From positions 2,402,811 through 2,466,810 of the forward strand of contig NC_023758.2 of the NCBI RefSeq assembly GCF_000499845.2: a DNA stretch of 64,000 nucleotides, given 5' to 3'. This DNA comes from Phaseolus vulgaris. Its lineage: Eukaryota; Streptophyta; Magnoliopsida; Fabales; Fabaceae. This document shows, one piece after another, positions 50,348 to 61,503 of the stretch (the stretch's first letter is position 1; every line of letters begins with the position of its first letter). The notes below the pieces were generated by a model. That model was not told the origin of the DNA. It worked only from the letters and a program-made list of their open reading frames with translations, and did no database searches. A program made the translations under genes and the position numbers.

Positions 50348-53300
50348 ATGTTTCTTCGCCGCCGTACAAATCTCGTTATAGTTCTTACGATCTTGATGGC
50401 GTGCACAGCAAGAGCGCAAAACGTCACCTGCAATAGGCAATGCGGGAAGCAGAGTCTTCAGTTCCCTTTCGGGTTCTCCGAGGGTTGTGAAATCAGACTA
50501 AACTGTTTCGACAACCAAGTCCAAATTTACGAATTTCTGGTCCAAAACGTTACCGACAGCAACATATTCGTCAACCTCCCTGGAAAATGCAACCGCAGAA
50601 TGGAATCCATTGAGCCACTTTTCCAAAGCAATTTTGCTCCCTCGGTTAACAACAGCTTTTTGGTGCAAAATTGCAGCGAGCAGTTTGGTGGGTGCGTTAT
50701 TCCTGCTTCGAATTTTGGGGAAAGCTGCGATAAGAAAAGTGGTAATATCAGTTGCTTTTCGAAACAAGATGGGGCGGATGTTGTGAAATACACAGATTTG
50801 AATGGAACTAAGTGTAAGTACTTGTTCTCTGCGGTTTCTTTTGGGCAGAGCCATGAGACTGTGCTGCAGTTTCAGATGGTCGAGTTGGGGTGGTGGCTTC
50901 ATGGACAGTGTGATGAATGTTCTGACAACTCTACCTGCACACCGGTCCCTCTCCAAGGAGGTTTTCGGTGCCAGTGTATCCATGGCTTCACCGGCGACGG
51001 CTTCAGAATGGGCACCGGTTGCCGGAAAAGTGAGTTCACATTATATATATAATCATATATTTATCTGTGTATTGGTTTCATTATTTTATTATTATATGGT
51101 TTGGTTCTTGCTTGTGGAAAAATTGTGGGGTTTGACTGAGAATTTAACACCTGGTTGCGGCTTTATGTGCTGGACAACCATGTGGCAAGACCCCAATTTT
51201 GACCCGTTTGAACCAAATACTCATCTTCTTTAACTTGTTTAGAGCCTATCACACAACACAACTATCGAGAGACTGCGTTTTTTTTATTTATTTGTTCACA
51301 TTATATTTGAAGAAAGCATGCAAATTCTCTTCTTAATCTGCTTAGTTTTATTATCACATAAAAGCATTGTTTTCCTTTTTAGCTTGAGAATGGCCTAAAC
51401 GTGATGGATGGGATGGAAAAAACTTGGTTAACATGTTATAACAAGAAATCTCTCTCTCTCTCTGTGTTATATTTTTTAATTAATTATTTTAGATTTATTT
51501 CAATAAAATATTTTATCATGTTTTATAACTAAGATATACAATACTTTTATCTTACTTAAATATAAACAATGACTTTATCTACGAATATGTTAATATTCGC
51601 AGAATATTTGAGTGCATACTACTAAATTACTAATCATGTATTTAAAAAGTTAGAAGAACGAATATTTTTTAAAACAAAAAGTATGAAGAGACGTACATTA
51701 TAATAGTTCACCTAAACCCTACCTGTAAAACCACGTTGACTTTTCCTTTCTGATGGTCGTGTAGATCATAAGGCATTACAGGACCCCTAATTTTGCATAG
51801 ATATGGAAGTAAATCAGCTATTGATAGCTTTGTTTCTAAACCTTTTCAATTTTACTCATTCTAATTTTCGTGTTCCTTCTGTATAAGGAATCCAATATCA
51901 TGGAATACTTTATTTGTTTTGAATGGTAACTTAACCAAACAGAATTCTTAAGAAATAAAAGTCAACATGTTTTGGCCGCACATGCGTGGTTGAATGGATT
52001 TGAATTTTCAATGTATTAGACGTGGTCAAACGGGAGATATTGGTCAACGTGTGCAATTAATAATGTGAACTTGCCAAATTTAAGGTAGTAATTACCTACT
52101 TTTAACATTAGGATTATGGACATCACCCACAATTTATTTATCACCCATTTGTTGACAACGCAAATTGAATGTGATACGAAGTACCCTTTCTACTACATAC
52201 CTTATAGACATTTTTTGAATACAGATATCTCATATTGACATAAGAACCTCCGGTGGAACAGTTTCTGTGCCACATCTTGACGATTTTGACTATTGCATGT
52301 GTTTGATTTATTTTTTGATTGAAAAGGGTTTATAATTAAAACTTTACTGAAGAGCTAAACAAATCTTCAAACATTAATTAAAACTGAAGCAATTTCTGAT
52401 AAATAACAATCATGTCTTCAACGAGGGAGATTTTAGTAGATACTGCATATCCAGAACAATATTTTTTTGCCATCTGATCGTGATATATTAGTTCTTTTAG
52501 CACATATTGTCATTGATTTTAATCTGTTCCTGCGGTTGCCTGGTCATCAGCTTCGGCTTCAAGTTGCAGTGCTTCAACACTAACTTCCGGGGGATGTGGA
52601 AAAGCAACCAAAATCGGTGTCGCTGTTGGAGGTATTATAGAATAGAACCTTAACATCTTAACTTCCTACTCTTTTCACTGTATATAGTCACATGTTGCAG
52701 ATTTGTTTCACACGAGAATCTTTGTTAACCTGTCAACTATTATTGAATGCATATTTTTTCAAGTTCTTTTCCCATCTCCTGATACAAACATGAATACAAA
52801 AGAGAAGTTCTGAAATTTCATATTTGGATTAACTCTGCCTGATTGTCCACACTTTACAGCAATCATAGCTGGAGCTTTGGTGATGGCTGGTCTGTTTCTT
52901 CTATGCTACTGTGCTAGGCGCCGTTCTATTTGGTTGGGAAAACATACCAGAGTAAAGCGCCAATTACGTGAAGCTGCAGGCAACTCAAGCATACCTTTCT
53001 ATCCCTACAAAGAAGTAGAAAAAGCCACAAATTCTTTCTCTGAGAAACACAGGCTGGGAACTGGGGCATTTGGTACAGTTTATGCCGGGAAACTGCACAA
53101 TGATGAATGGGTTGCTATAAAGAAGTTAAGGCAAAGAGACACCAATAGTGCTGACCAAGTCATGAACGAGATCAAGCTCCTTACTTCAGTGAGTCACCCA
53201 AATTTAGTTCGCCTCTTAGGTTGCTGCGTAGAGAAGGGAGAACAGATCCTTGTTTATGAATTTATGCAAAATGGAACACTTTCACAGCACTTGCAGAGAG

Positions 53301-54142
53301 AGAGGAGTGAAGGACTACCGTGGACAGTAAGACTTACCATTGCTACTGAAACTGCTAATGCTATAGCATATCTTCATTCCGAAATCCATCCCCCAATTTA
53401 CCACAGAGACATAAAATCTAGTAATATACTTTTGGATTATCAATTCAAATCAAAGATAGCTGATTTTGGGCTTTCTAGGCTTGGCTTGACAGAAACATCT
53501 CATATCTCAACCGCTCCACAAGGGACTCCGGGTTATGTCGATCCCCAATATCACCAGAACTTCCATCTTTCTGATAAAAGTGATGTGTACAGTTTTGGAG
53601 TTGTCTTGGTAGAGATAATAACTGCCATGAAAGCGGTTGATTTTTCTCGACCTCGGACTGAGGTTAACTTAGCTGCACTTGCCGTAGATAGGATTAGGAG
53701 GGGTGCTGTAGATGAGATCATAGACCCCTTCCTTGAACCACATAGAGATGCTTGGACACTATATTCTATTCATAAGGTAGCTGAGCTTGCATTTAGATGC
53801 CTTGCTTTTCATAGTGACATGAGGCCTACTATGATGGAAGTGGCAGAGGAGCTAGAACACATTAAACGCAGTGGATGGGCATCTATGGAGGAAACTGCCA
53901 TGGCTTCATCGAATGGGTCCACTTGTTCATCACCTCGCAATGGAAGTGAGAAGTCACTGAGTGGTATAAACAAGGCGGGCCAAGGGAGTGCGAGATTGAT
54001 AGTTCCGCAGAAGATTGAGAGATTTTTTCATTCTGTGGAGCTGAAGGACAGTTCTCCTGTATCAGTGCATGATCCTATTCATTGGTCGAGTGGACACAGC
54101 TCACCTTCGTCAAACAGCTTGTTGGTAAATGTCATCCCCTGA
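50348..54142 (+). CDS. Wall-associated receptor kinase-like protein, WAKL14 type
   Basis: A plasma-membrane receptor-like Ser/Thr kinase thought to sense cell-wall pectin. Exons: 50348-51029, 52551-52631 and 52860-54142, giving 681 residues in phase. Residues 1-23 are a signal peptide. A GUB_WAK pectin-binding region follows (CNRQCGKQSLQFPFGF), then an EGF-like cysteine cluster (CDECSDNSTC...CQCIHGFTGDGF) ending at exon 1. A membrane segment spans about 256-273 with a basic stop. The kinase domain has GTGAFGTVYAG, Lys342 in VAIKK, HRDIKSSNIL with catalytic Asp438, DFGLSR (456-461) and the GTPGYVDPQY activation loop; it is an RD kinase with all key residues. A 100-residue Ser-rich tail ends the protein. 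The small middle exon and the long tail fit WAKL14 rather than the clustered WAKs. Intron 1 is 1.5 kb. Confidence 0.93.
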
Positions 54143-55762
54143 AATATACTTTACTTTGGGGTGGATAGCCTCCAGCAATGTGAATACTAAAGGCATAACA
54201 CTTCCTTTTCTCTGTCGCAGTTGTTGCTATAGCTATTTTTGTGTATGATTTTGTCATTAGGATTCTGTTTTACTAACAACTTCCAAATATTATATTCATA
54301 AATCATCAATAATCAATATGCAGAATTCACTATTCAGGCAGGATCAACACTATGAATAGCTACTTTGAAAAACCACCTTTGGCTACACTTGTCACTCTGG
54401 GTATCTCTGAGTAGTCCAAGTTATGGCAAGGTATAAGCAACTAGAAGCATGTATGATTTCAATATATGAAAAAACAATTATTTGAACTAAATTTTAAAAT
54501 TAAAGAAAGAATCTTTTCTTTTCCAAATAAAAAAAATAGTTTTTAATCGATTCGGAACCAACTTTTGAGCCAAAACCACTTTTAAACTAAAAATGGCTTA
54601 AATGCAAGAACAAGGGGCCTCTTACTTACTTTAATAAGAACCCCAAGGATATTGGGGGCATTGTTTCCAGACATTGATGGTGGAATTTGGAGTTAAAGAA
54701 GAGGCGAAGAGAGAAGGTTAACTTCTGAAATATTAATTTGGAAAGGTGAAAAACCTAATTTCATTTCATGCTATCGGGTCTTATAGTATGCAAGAAGAGA
54801 GCAAGTATGGTACTAAAACACAGCAAAAGAAACTGAAAAATAACGTAGGAAAATAATTAGTTGATCTTCCCTGTCATGAATAAAAAACTCCTTTTTGAAA
54901 TCAATTAACTGAACTGTTAAGCAATAATAAACCAGCTTAATTTAAAAATGTTTTCATTATCTGATTGCTTAATTTAAAAATGTATTCATTATTTGATTTT
55001 TCAGACGTGATTTAGTTTGGATTAAGATTTTATGTGGGTTAAAAAGATTTCTTTTTGCACTTGATGCCACATGAACACACGATCCATGTCTATCTTAACC
55101 CTGCCTCGTGCAATTGTTGTCAGAATTCTAGATCTTTTGTCCGTGACAGGCATTAACAACAGGAATGCTTTTCGCATGCCCTATTTTGCTGTTTTTTTTG
55201 TTGTTTTTCATTTTGAACAAGAAAAAAAATATTTCTATTAAGCCGGTGATGTTTCAAAACACCAAATACATCAAAAGTTTCAGTTATGTTCTAAAAGGTC
55301 ACGCTAAAATAGTTGAATCTTAAGTCATTAGCCATTAGAAGTCGAAGAGAGTCCAACGAAAACACAGATGTTGCAGAAAACAGCAAAAGATGAACCAAAC
55401 TGGAAAATCCATACTGGCGTTATGTAATTATTGCAAACGACATGTATATGCAGATGTCTTCTAAATCTAGTGAACCGGGATAGTAGCAGATCAGTCATTA
55501 TTTGCAATAAAACCATCACTTTCTGATGGACTAATTTTAATTATAACAGGACTGAAAGAATATAGACACATTTGAGCTGACATTTGTGTGATTAATATCT
55601 AGATTTTTAGATCCTAATCTACGACAGACTTATACAGTGTTCATAATAAGATTGTGGATAAAAAAAAATGTAAACAAGAGTAACAAGCTGTTTGCTCACT
55701 GACAGATGAAACCAGCTACTGTGAAACAGTATAAGAAGGTACTGTACTGTATGTCTGGTCAT
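54143..55762. other. Intergenic region between convergent WAKL14-like and HCF164 genes
   Basis: It holds the two 3' flanks. No reading frame or repeat of note. Confidence 0.55.
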
Positions 55763-57144
55763 CTAACCATGACTTCTTGGATCAACAACTTGATGCACCT
55801 TCCTTGCTTCAGCACTTGAATATTGGCCTACAACACGAGCATGAGGAACGGATGCTTGTCCACGAGCAAGAGCATCTACATTTTCAAGCAGGTACTGTCT
55901 TGGAAGCCTACCCACAACATTACCCTCCTCATTCCCTTCTTTATCAAGGAATGCAAAATGAGGAATACCCTCCACGCCAAATTCGTCGAGCTCTTGCTCC
56001 CACTTTGTGTTATCAACATTCAACATAACAAAATTCACTTGATCCCTGTATTGAAAATTAAATGGCGTCAAGACTACGAATCAACACTAACAAAATGAAG
56101 GGCCTCTGTTTACTTTTGTTTCCATTTCTTATCTCCACTTTGAACTACAAAACTATAATCTTTGTTCAGTCTGTGTTTTTATTTCTCAAAATCTATACAG
56201 TAAACATAAAGAAAAAACATATTTTTACCCAGTGCAGATATTTGGAAATAGAAATCAAACTAAAGATAATAAAGTTTTGTAATTCAAAGGTAAAAAACAA
56301 AAAACAAAACTGAAAACTGCATATTTCCTCAATGTAAAATGGCCTTCATGGTTTACTTAACATGAGTAATCATAAACAGGGAAGCATGCGGTTTACTTAA
56401 AAGGTGATTACTTGTATTGCTGCTCAACTTTGTATACGTCAGGAGCTAATTCCCGACATACCTCACACCAATCCGCATAAAACTCAACCACAGTGGGTTT
56501 CCCATTGGAGAGAGCCTGGACCATCAAACATCACAGCACAAGTATTATGAAAAAAAAATGGTGGCAGATAGCATGTAACAACACCGCTTGAAGCCTGAAA
56601 ACCTTGTGAACACTGAGATATACAATGAAATAATTAACGCAAGCTAATGAATTAAGAGAAGAGAAGCAGTAAACCTCTTCGTAAGGCACTGCAATGACAG
56701 AGAGATCCTTTAGAGAAACACCGAAATCCAGCCTGGCAGACAGGAAAAGTCCTAAAGCCGCTAAGGTAGAAACAAGTGCGATTTTGTTGTTGACATCTTT
56801 GTTTGGCAATTGAGGAAGTGAAGTTGTTGTTGTTGTCTTGGTGGTCTCAGCATTTACCGTTGTAGGTTCGACCAGCAGTTTTTCTTGTTCCTGAGCAGAG
56901 GTTAAAGGAAGTTAAGGTAGGAAACAAAGAACCTCGTTGGTTGTTCTGTTTTTGCAAAGGCACGGAAACATACCGATGGAGAGGTATCCTTGTGATCGAG
57001 GTTAGGATTTGTTTGGCAAACGAAGGTCTGGAATTTGCGGCTGTTGATGCGACGGCGTTGAGGATTTGCAGTGAAGCGAGGAATTGGAAAACATGGTTGG
57101 AATCTGTGCAGGGCGATGGGGTTTGGAGATGTGAGACGCGCCAT
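55763..57144 (-). CDS. HCF164: Thioredoxin-like protein HCF164, chloroplast thylakoid
   Basis: A thylakoid-anchored thioredoxin-like protein that passes reducing power from the stroma to the lumen and is needed to assemble the cytochrome b6f complex. Minus-strand exons are 57144-56974, 56890-56675, 56515-56412 and 56045-55763, with good splice sites and phases, giving 257 residues. Residues 1 to about 60 are a Ser/Arg-rich chloroplast transit peptide. A Thr-rich linker is followed by one membrane segment (about 94-110, [13 protein letters not shown]). The thioredoxin domain has the redox site WCEVC (145-149) and the cis-proline segment GIPHFAFLD. Length and WCEVC match known HCF164 proteins. 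It is convergent with the WAKL14-like gene. Confidence 0.93.
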
Positions 57145-59002
57145 CCACCGAACAAAAATCTTGTAGCCGCAGAATTTCAGACCGCAACCCCCACCGTTAA
57201 CAATTAACTATGGAAGATTTTTTTTTTGGAAAAGAAACAAGATAAATTCAACTGCTATTTTTAAAAATAAAATAAAAACTTCGGTTGGAGAAATCTATAA
57301 TTCCAGAGTCCATAATCACACACTCACACGACACCGATATTAGATATACTGATACGACACAAACACGAAAATATGCACAAATACAAAAATATGTATAACT
57401 TTTAAAATTAGGAAATAAGACACAGATCTATATATTATATAATTATAAATTATATAAATTGACAATAAAAATTTATGTACACAAGTATATGTTTTAGATT
57501 ATTTTTTGGAACTGAAAGATATTTTTCATAACTGATTCAGGAGAATTTGTTTCTTACTTTTATAATCATAATAAAAATTTATACAATAAATTTTAGTTTT
57601 TAAAAAATTAATGTATTTTTTTTTTAAATTGTGTTAATTGTCATAAATTCAACAAATACTTTTTGAATTTGACACTTCATGTGTCCAACAAGTGTCGGTG
57701 TCCAATACGAATATCTGACACGCTATTTAAGAGGAGTATCCAATCTTCATAGATATTGGCAAAAAAGGATTCTCTCAATTGTTTAAAATAAAATAAAATA
57801 TTTTTAATTTAAAACAGGAGGTCATTTTCTTAGTTTTAAGTTTTTAATACGAATCACTCTTATATTCTTTTTAAAGTCCATTCTTTTTTATTTTTTTAAA
57901 GACACCCTTAAAATAAAATAAAAAAGTAAATAGCTTCATCAAATATTAAAAAGTCCTAATGTATTAATTTGTTTCATTGTTGTTTTCAATTTAGTCATAT
58001 TCTTTTTATTTTTTTTAATTAGGGTATTTTGTATTTAAATGTGTGAATTGCATTTCTTCTATTATATTGATTTTTTAATTTATTAACTGTGAAAAGAAAA
58101 CATGTAACATGACATACATATACTGTTTATTTATCTGTTATATTTATTCACAAGATGAATGTGGATAACTCGTTTCAAAGTATAAAAAGATTCTAATATT
58201 TTTATTTTGAAAATTTTCATTTTATCGTGAGAAATGATATGATAAATATCAAGAGTATTGACCACGAATTTAAACGGTCTTAAAAAAGACAATCCAAGTT
58301 TTGGACAAATACATGGTGATAAATTGTTGTCCATGAACCAAGAATTGAGGAGAGTGTCAATTATGAAGTAATTCATACGGTAACAAACACTGTAGAAGAA
58401 GACAAAGACACGTAAATACGTACAAAAGAAATATGTATATAAATCGTAGCTATATTTTTCCTTCAAGGGAATGTTTGAGATATTAGTGGTGTAAAATTTG
58501 ACAACTAAGTGTAATAAGAATATTTTTTTTTATTTATTAGTGTGATATAATTTTATATTTTAATTATTGATAACAAATTTAAAAAATTATCAAAAAAATG
58601 GCAAATTGTAATAATATAATACGATTTTAATATAATCAAATTTTAATTTAAAATTGTATTAAAGTGACACAATTTATTTGTTTTAATAATTTTTAAAAAA
58701 TTTAGTTATTTTGATAATTAACATGTAAAACTACACTACATTAATACAAAATCCAATAAAATAGTAAACTTTGTGTGATTGGGAAAAAAAATTGAATTCA
58801 AAAGTATGAGTAATGAAAAGTAATTGTAGTTGAAAAAAATATCATGTAATATAGGAGAAAGGATAAAACCACCATTTCAACTTGATTTCTTTACAAATTT
58901 ACAATCACAGACTATTTTTCAAAGAAAAATATGCTTATGATATAATGATTTTAATAAAATGAGGTTGAAAACATAAATATAATTGATTTCTTAAGGCCTG
59001 AA
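57145..59002. other. Intergenic region upstream of HCF164
   Basis: The first part should be the HCF164 promoter. Two GC-richer patches at about 57337-57377 and 57668-57715 carry inverted copies of a GACACCGA/GTGTCGGTGTCC motif and may bound an old repeat. The rest is AT-rich. Confidence 0.45.
57330..57755. repeat. Possible dispersed repeat bounded by inverted GACACCGA motifs
   Basis: The left patch contains CACGACACCGATATTAGATA and CGATACGACAC-like words; the right patch contains GTGTCGGTGTCCAATACGAA and ATCTGACACG, in inverted orientation, with AT-rich DNA between. This suggests a small inverted-repeat element. I could not find target duplications, so the limits are approximate. Confidence 0.35.
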
Positions 59003-59649
59003 TGATCAATGTTCATAAGGACTTATCTACAATATATTGTGTAAGTCTTCCAAGATACAACAAGTGATAACTTGAAACCTCTATAGATTGGCTTGGTTCT
59101 TCAATCGTAAAAGGGAGTGGTGGAAGCAATGAAGAATGAAAGGCAAGGAGGAGTTGCAAAGAAATCTTAGATCCTTGTAGTGTCGTGAGGAGTATGGAGA
59201 GTAATAGGTTAGGCCTAATCACTTGGAGAGAATGAGAAAGATCAAACAAAGTATCTACCTTAGAGAGAGGAGACAAGGAAAGCAATATTGACAACATAAC
59301 TCTAATATATTTGATCTAAAAATTCATGAGCCAAACACCTCTATTTATAGGTGAAGGATACGACCAAATTACAAGCAAATTGGTTGGAGTTTTGAATTTG
59401 AATATAGTGACAAAGCTAGTCACATGACAAGTGTGAAAGCAATGTGAAGCAATGTGAACCATGTGTTTAACATAGGCATGCAAAGTCTCATGTGAACAAC
59501 CTAAGATTTAAGATGAAGCATAATTGAGCCCAATGAAATCATAGGTAGATTAGAAATCATAACCCTAATCCTAGTTTATTTAAGACAAACACATGCAAAA
59601 AATATATACTATTTGAACAAGAAATTTAAATTATATTAGAATTCTTACA
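59003..59649 (-). mobile_element. LTR-like sequence (possible solo LTR), minus strand
   Basis: Read on the minus strand, the segment starts TGTAAGAATTC and ends TTGATCA, the TG...CA ends expected of an LTR. It has a strong TATA box (CCTATAAATAGAGG at 59351-59338) in its middle, followed by a CT-rich stretch, as in plant retrotransposon LTRs. No primer-binding site, polypurine tract or gag/pol frame is adjacent, and 5-bp target duplications are not evident (CTGAA on one side, ACTAG on the other). It may be an old solo LTR or a plain promoter relic. Confidence 0.4.
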
Positions 59650-60724
59650 ACTAGGCCATGACTTCTTAAAAAATATATAAGAGTATTCTTCTTGTCATTG
59701 ATCTAGTGGTTGATTTTTTGTTGAGGACTCTGCCGTCAATAAGAATTTCTCAGATAGGATCTCAAAACTAGCAAGTAAACACACTCTAAACTCCTAAGAG
59801 TAAAAGAACTTAGGACACCAAAAATATAAGAAAAGAGGAGAATAAAATAAAAGTGTATTTTATAGATAGTATAAAGGAGAGACCATGAACTTGTTTTTAG
59901 AGCAAACTAGAGACTCTTGTTGTTCATAGATGTAGAAAGAGCAACAACCCAAACTTTCTTTTTGCTGCTCCATATCCAAACTAGTGGCAACCTGTTTCAG
60001 CAGAGGATATTCGAAAATCCAAGTCTTGCAAGCGAAGATCCAATCCTAGGAGAGATCGAGACTTGTGGAGGAAGATCTCGCACTCATGAAACGCTCCAGG
60101 AAGATCGAAACATGTGCATGGAGGTCGCCAGAAAAGATGCAGCAGTGACACTATGTTTGCTGTCGCTGCTCAACGTTCGTTTCAAAGGCCATATATTTTG
60201 CAATGTCTTTGTTCGAATTTACAGTGTTAGCGGCGGTTTATTGACTATAAATGACCTTTTCAACATAGCTTTGAGTGTGGCTACAAATGCAACTTTATAT
60301 TCACTTTCAGTTAGAAGATTTAAATTTTTACAAACCTTAATGCAAACTTACTAATCCAATATTGTAGGTGCACATTTTCCATAAACTTGTTTTATGATTA
60401 AAAAACTTATTCTTAACACAAATATTCCCATATACACTCATCACTAACAATCAAACAAGTCCAAATACAATTGTGACAGTACTATCATCTACCATCATAT
60501 GATTTTGCGAGGAACTCATGAACAACTGAAGCAGGCTATTGATTGTAGATGCATTCATTAACGGGATACATGATCACAAAGCTACATAGATAAGCAAGTA
60601 AAGATGGCAGAGTCTAACAGAGTGACGGATTCAAGTTCCACACAAACATATCCAACTGAATACTAAGATATCTATGGACACCAACAATTTAATGCTCATT
60701 CGTTATGTATCACCAACTCACGAG
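59650..60724. other. Region upstream of the LTR-like sequence
   Basis: It contains an open frame at 59917-60354 without any recognisable domain, in a stretch of higher GC content. It may be degenerate retrotransposon sequence, but I cannot show that. The end near 60725 should include the 3' untranslated region of the next minus-strand gene. Confidence 0.35.
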
Positions 60725-61207
60725 TCACGACTTTTGAGCTTCCGCTCCCAGAATACCGTTCACCACCGCCGTTGCAACCAAAATCCCAAAAGCCTCCGCT
60801 CCCGCCACCGCCCCCGCTTGGGCCAATCCTCCAAAACTCACCGCCCCTTCTATCTCCCTCTCCGCCTCGACCAGCTCCTTCTCCGCTGTCTCCAGCCCCT
60901 TCTCCGCCGCCACCAACCCCTTGTCCGCAGCCTCAAACCCCTCCTTCACAATCTCCTCCGCTTCCTCCTCCACTTTCTTCAGACTCTTCCGTATCCCGAA
61001 CAAGGGAATGTCCTGCGCCACGGATTCCCTCGCCGTCAGCGCCGTCGATGCCGTCAGAAAAAACAGCAACTGCCTTCGGCCCGCGCTCGGAAGTGCCGAC
61101 AATGGTTTCGCAACATGCGGCTTGCACGAAGACGATGTGGCATTGCGCACAACCAGACGACGAAACGAGAGAGTTGAGAACGGTGACGACGAGATTGCAC
61201 AAACCAT
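60725..61207 (-). CDS. Small chloroplast-targeted protein, unknown function (160 aa)
   Basis: I do not recognise a named family. The first true ATG of the open frame is at 61207; the preceding codons in frame are GTG GCC. The single-exon product has a Ser/Arg-rich, acid-poor N-terminus (a chloroplast transit peptide). A twin-arginine GRRQLLFFLTASTALTA segment ends at ARESVAQD (residues 43-65), which resembles a Tat-type signal for the thylakoid lumen. The middle (about 74-121) is a highly charged amphipathic helix rich in Glu, Lys and Ala, with repeats such as AAEKGLETAEKELVEAE. Residues 124-153 (SFGGLAQAGAVAGAEAFGIL) are Gly/Ala-rich and hydrophobic. It is head to head with the NASP gene. 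A thylakoid lumen or membrane role is inferred from the signal only. Confidence 0.72.
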   Translation of the reverse strand: MVCAISSSPFSTLSFRRLVVRNATSSSCKPHVAKPLSALPSAGRRQLLFFLTASTALTARESVAQDIPLFGIRKSLKKVEEEAEEIVKEGFEAADKGLVAAEKGLETAEKELVEAEREIEGAVSFGGLAQAGAVAGAEAFGILVATAVVNGILGAEAQKS

Positions 61208-61503
61208 GGCCACTACCTCACTGATCCTCTACCTGTGGCTACTGGTTCTTCCCAAATTTAACTGATTTATTTAATTACCAGAATACCCCTTTCCACAACT
61301 AACCGCCATTTCCACGACACGTGTCACCCGGCAAAATTGGGTAATGAAACGGTTCGGGTATAGAGGCCCGTTTCGTATTCGGGTTCCCTTTTCATTTTCA
61401 CCTTTTTTTGCGCCAGAAACGAAAACCTCAAATCAAAACCCTTGCAAATCGAGGTCACTTTCACTCTTCTCCTTCTGTCTCGTCCCTGAAGCGATATTCG
61501 AGA
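61208..61503. promoter_or_regulatory. Shared divergent promoter region (296 bp)
   Basis: Only 296 bases separate the start codons of the chloroplast protein (minus) and the NASP-like gene (plus), so both promoters and leaders must fit here. CCACGACACGTGTCACC, around 61311-61327, contains an ACGTG (abscisic-acid or light-type) core, and TTTTGCGCCAG at 61407-61415 is GC-rich. No TATA box is evident on the plus side. Confidence 0.55.

Noticed and set aside
59917..60354. Plus-strand frame of 145 codons as a gene
   Set aside because: It has no recognisable domain and lies next to an LTR-like sequence. I left it as possible repeat debris, not a called gene.
60772..61224. Long plus-strand frames rich in Pro, Arg and Ser opposite the chloroplast protein
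   Set aside because: The composition is that of the antisense of a Glu/Lys/Ala-rich helix. The minus-strand frame has a transit peptide and a sensible stop.
61401..61420. E2F-like site (TTTTGCGCCAG) upstream of the NASP-like gene
   Set aside because: It does not match the TTTSSCGC consensus on either strand, so I did not call it, although E2F control of a histone chaperone would be plausible.
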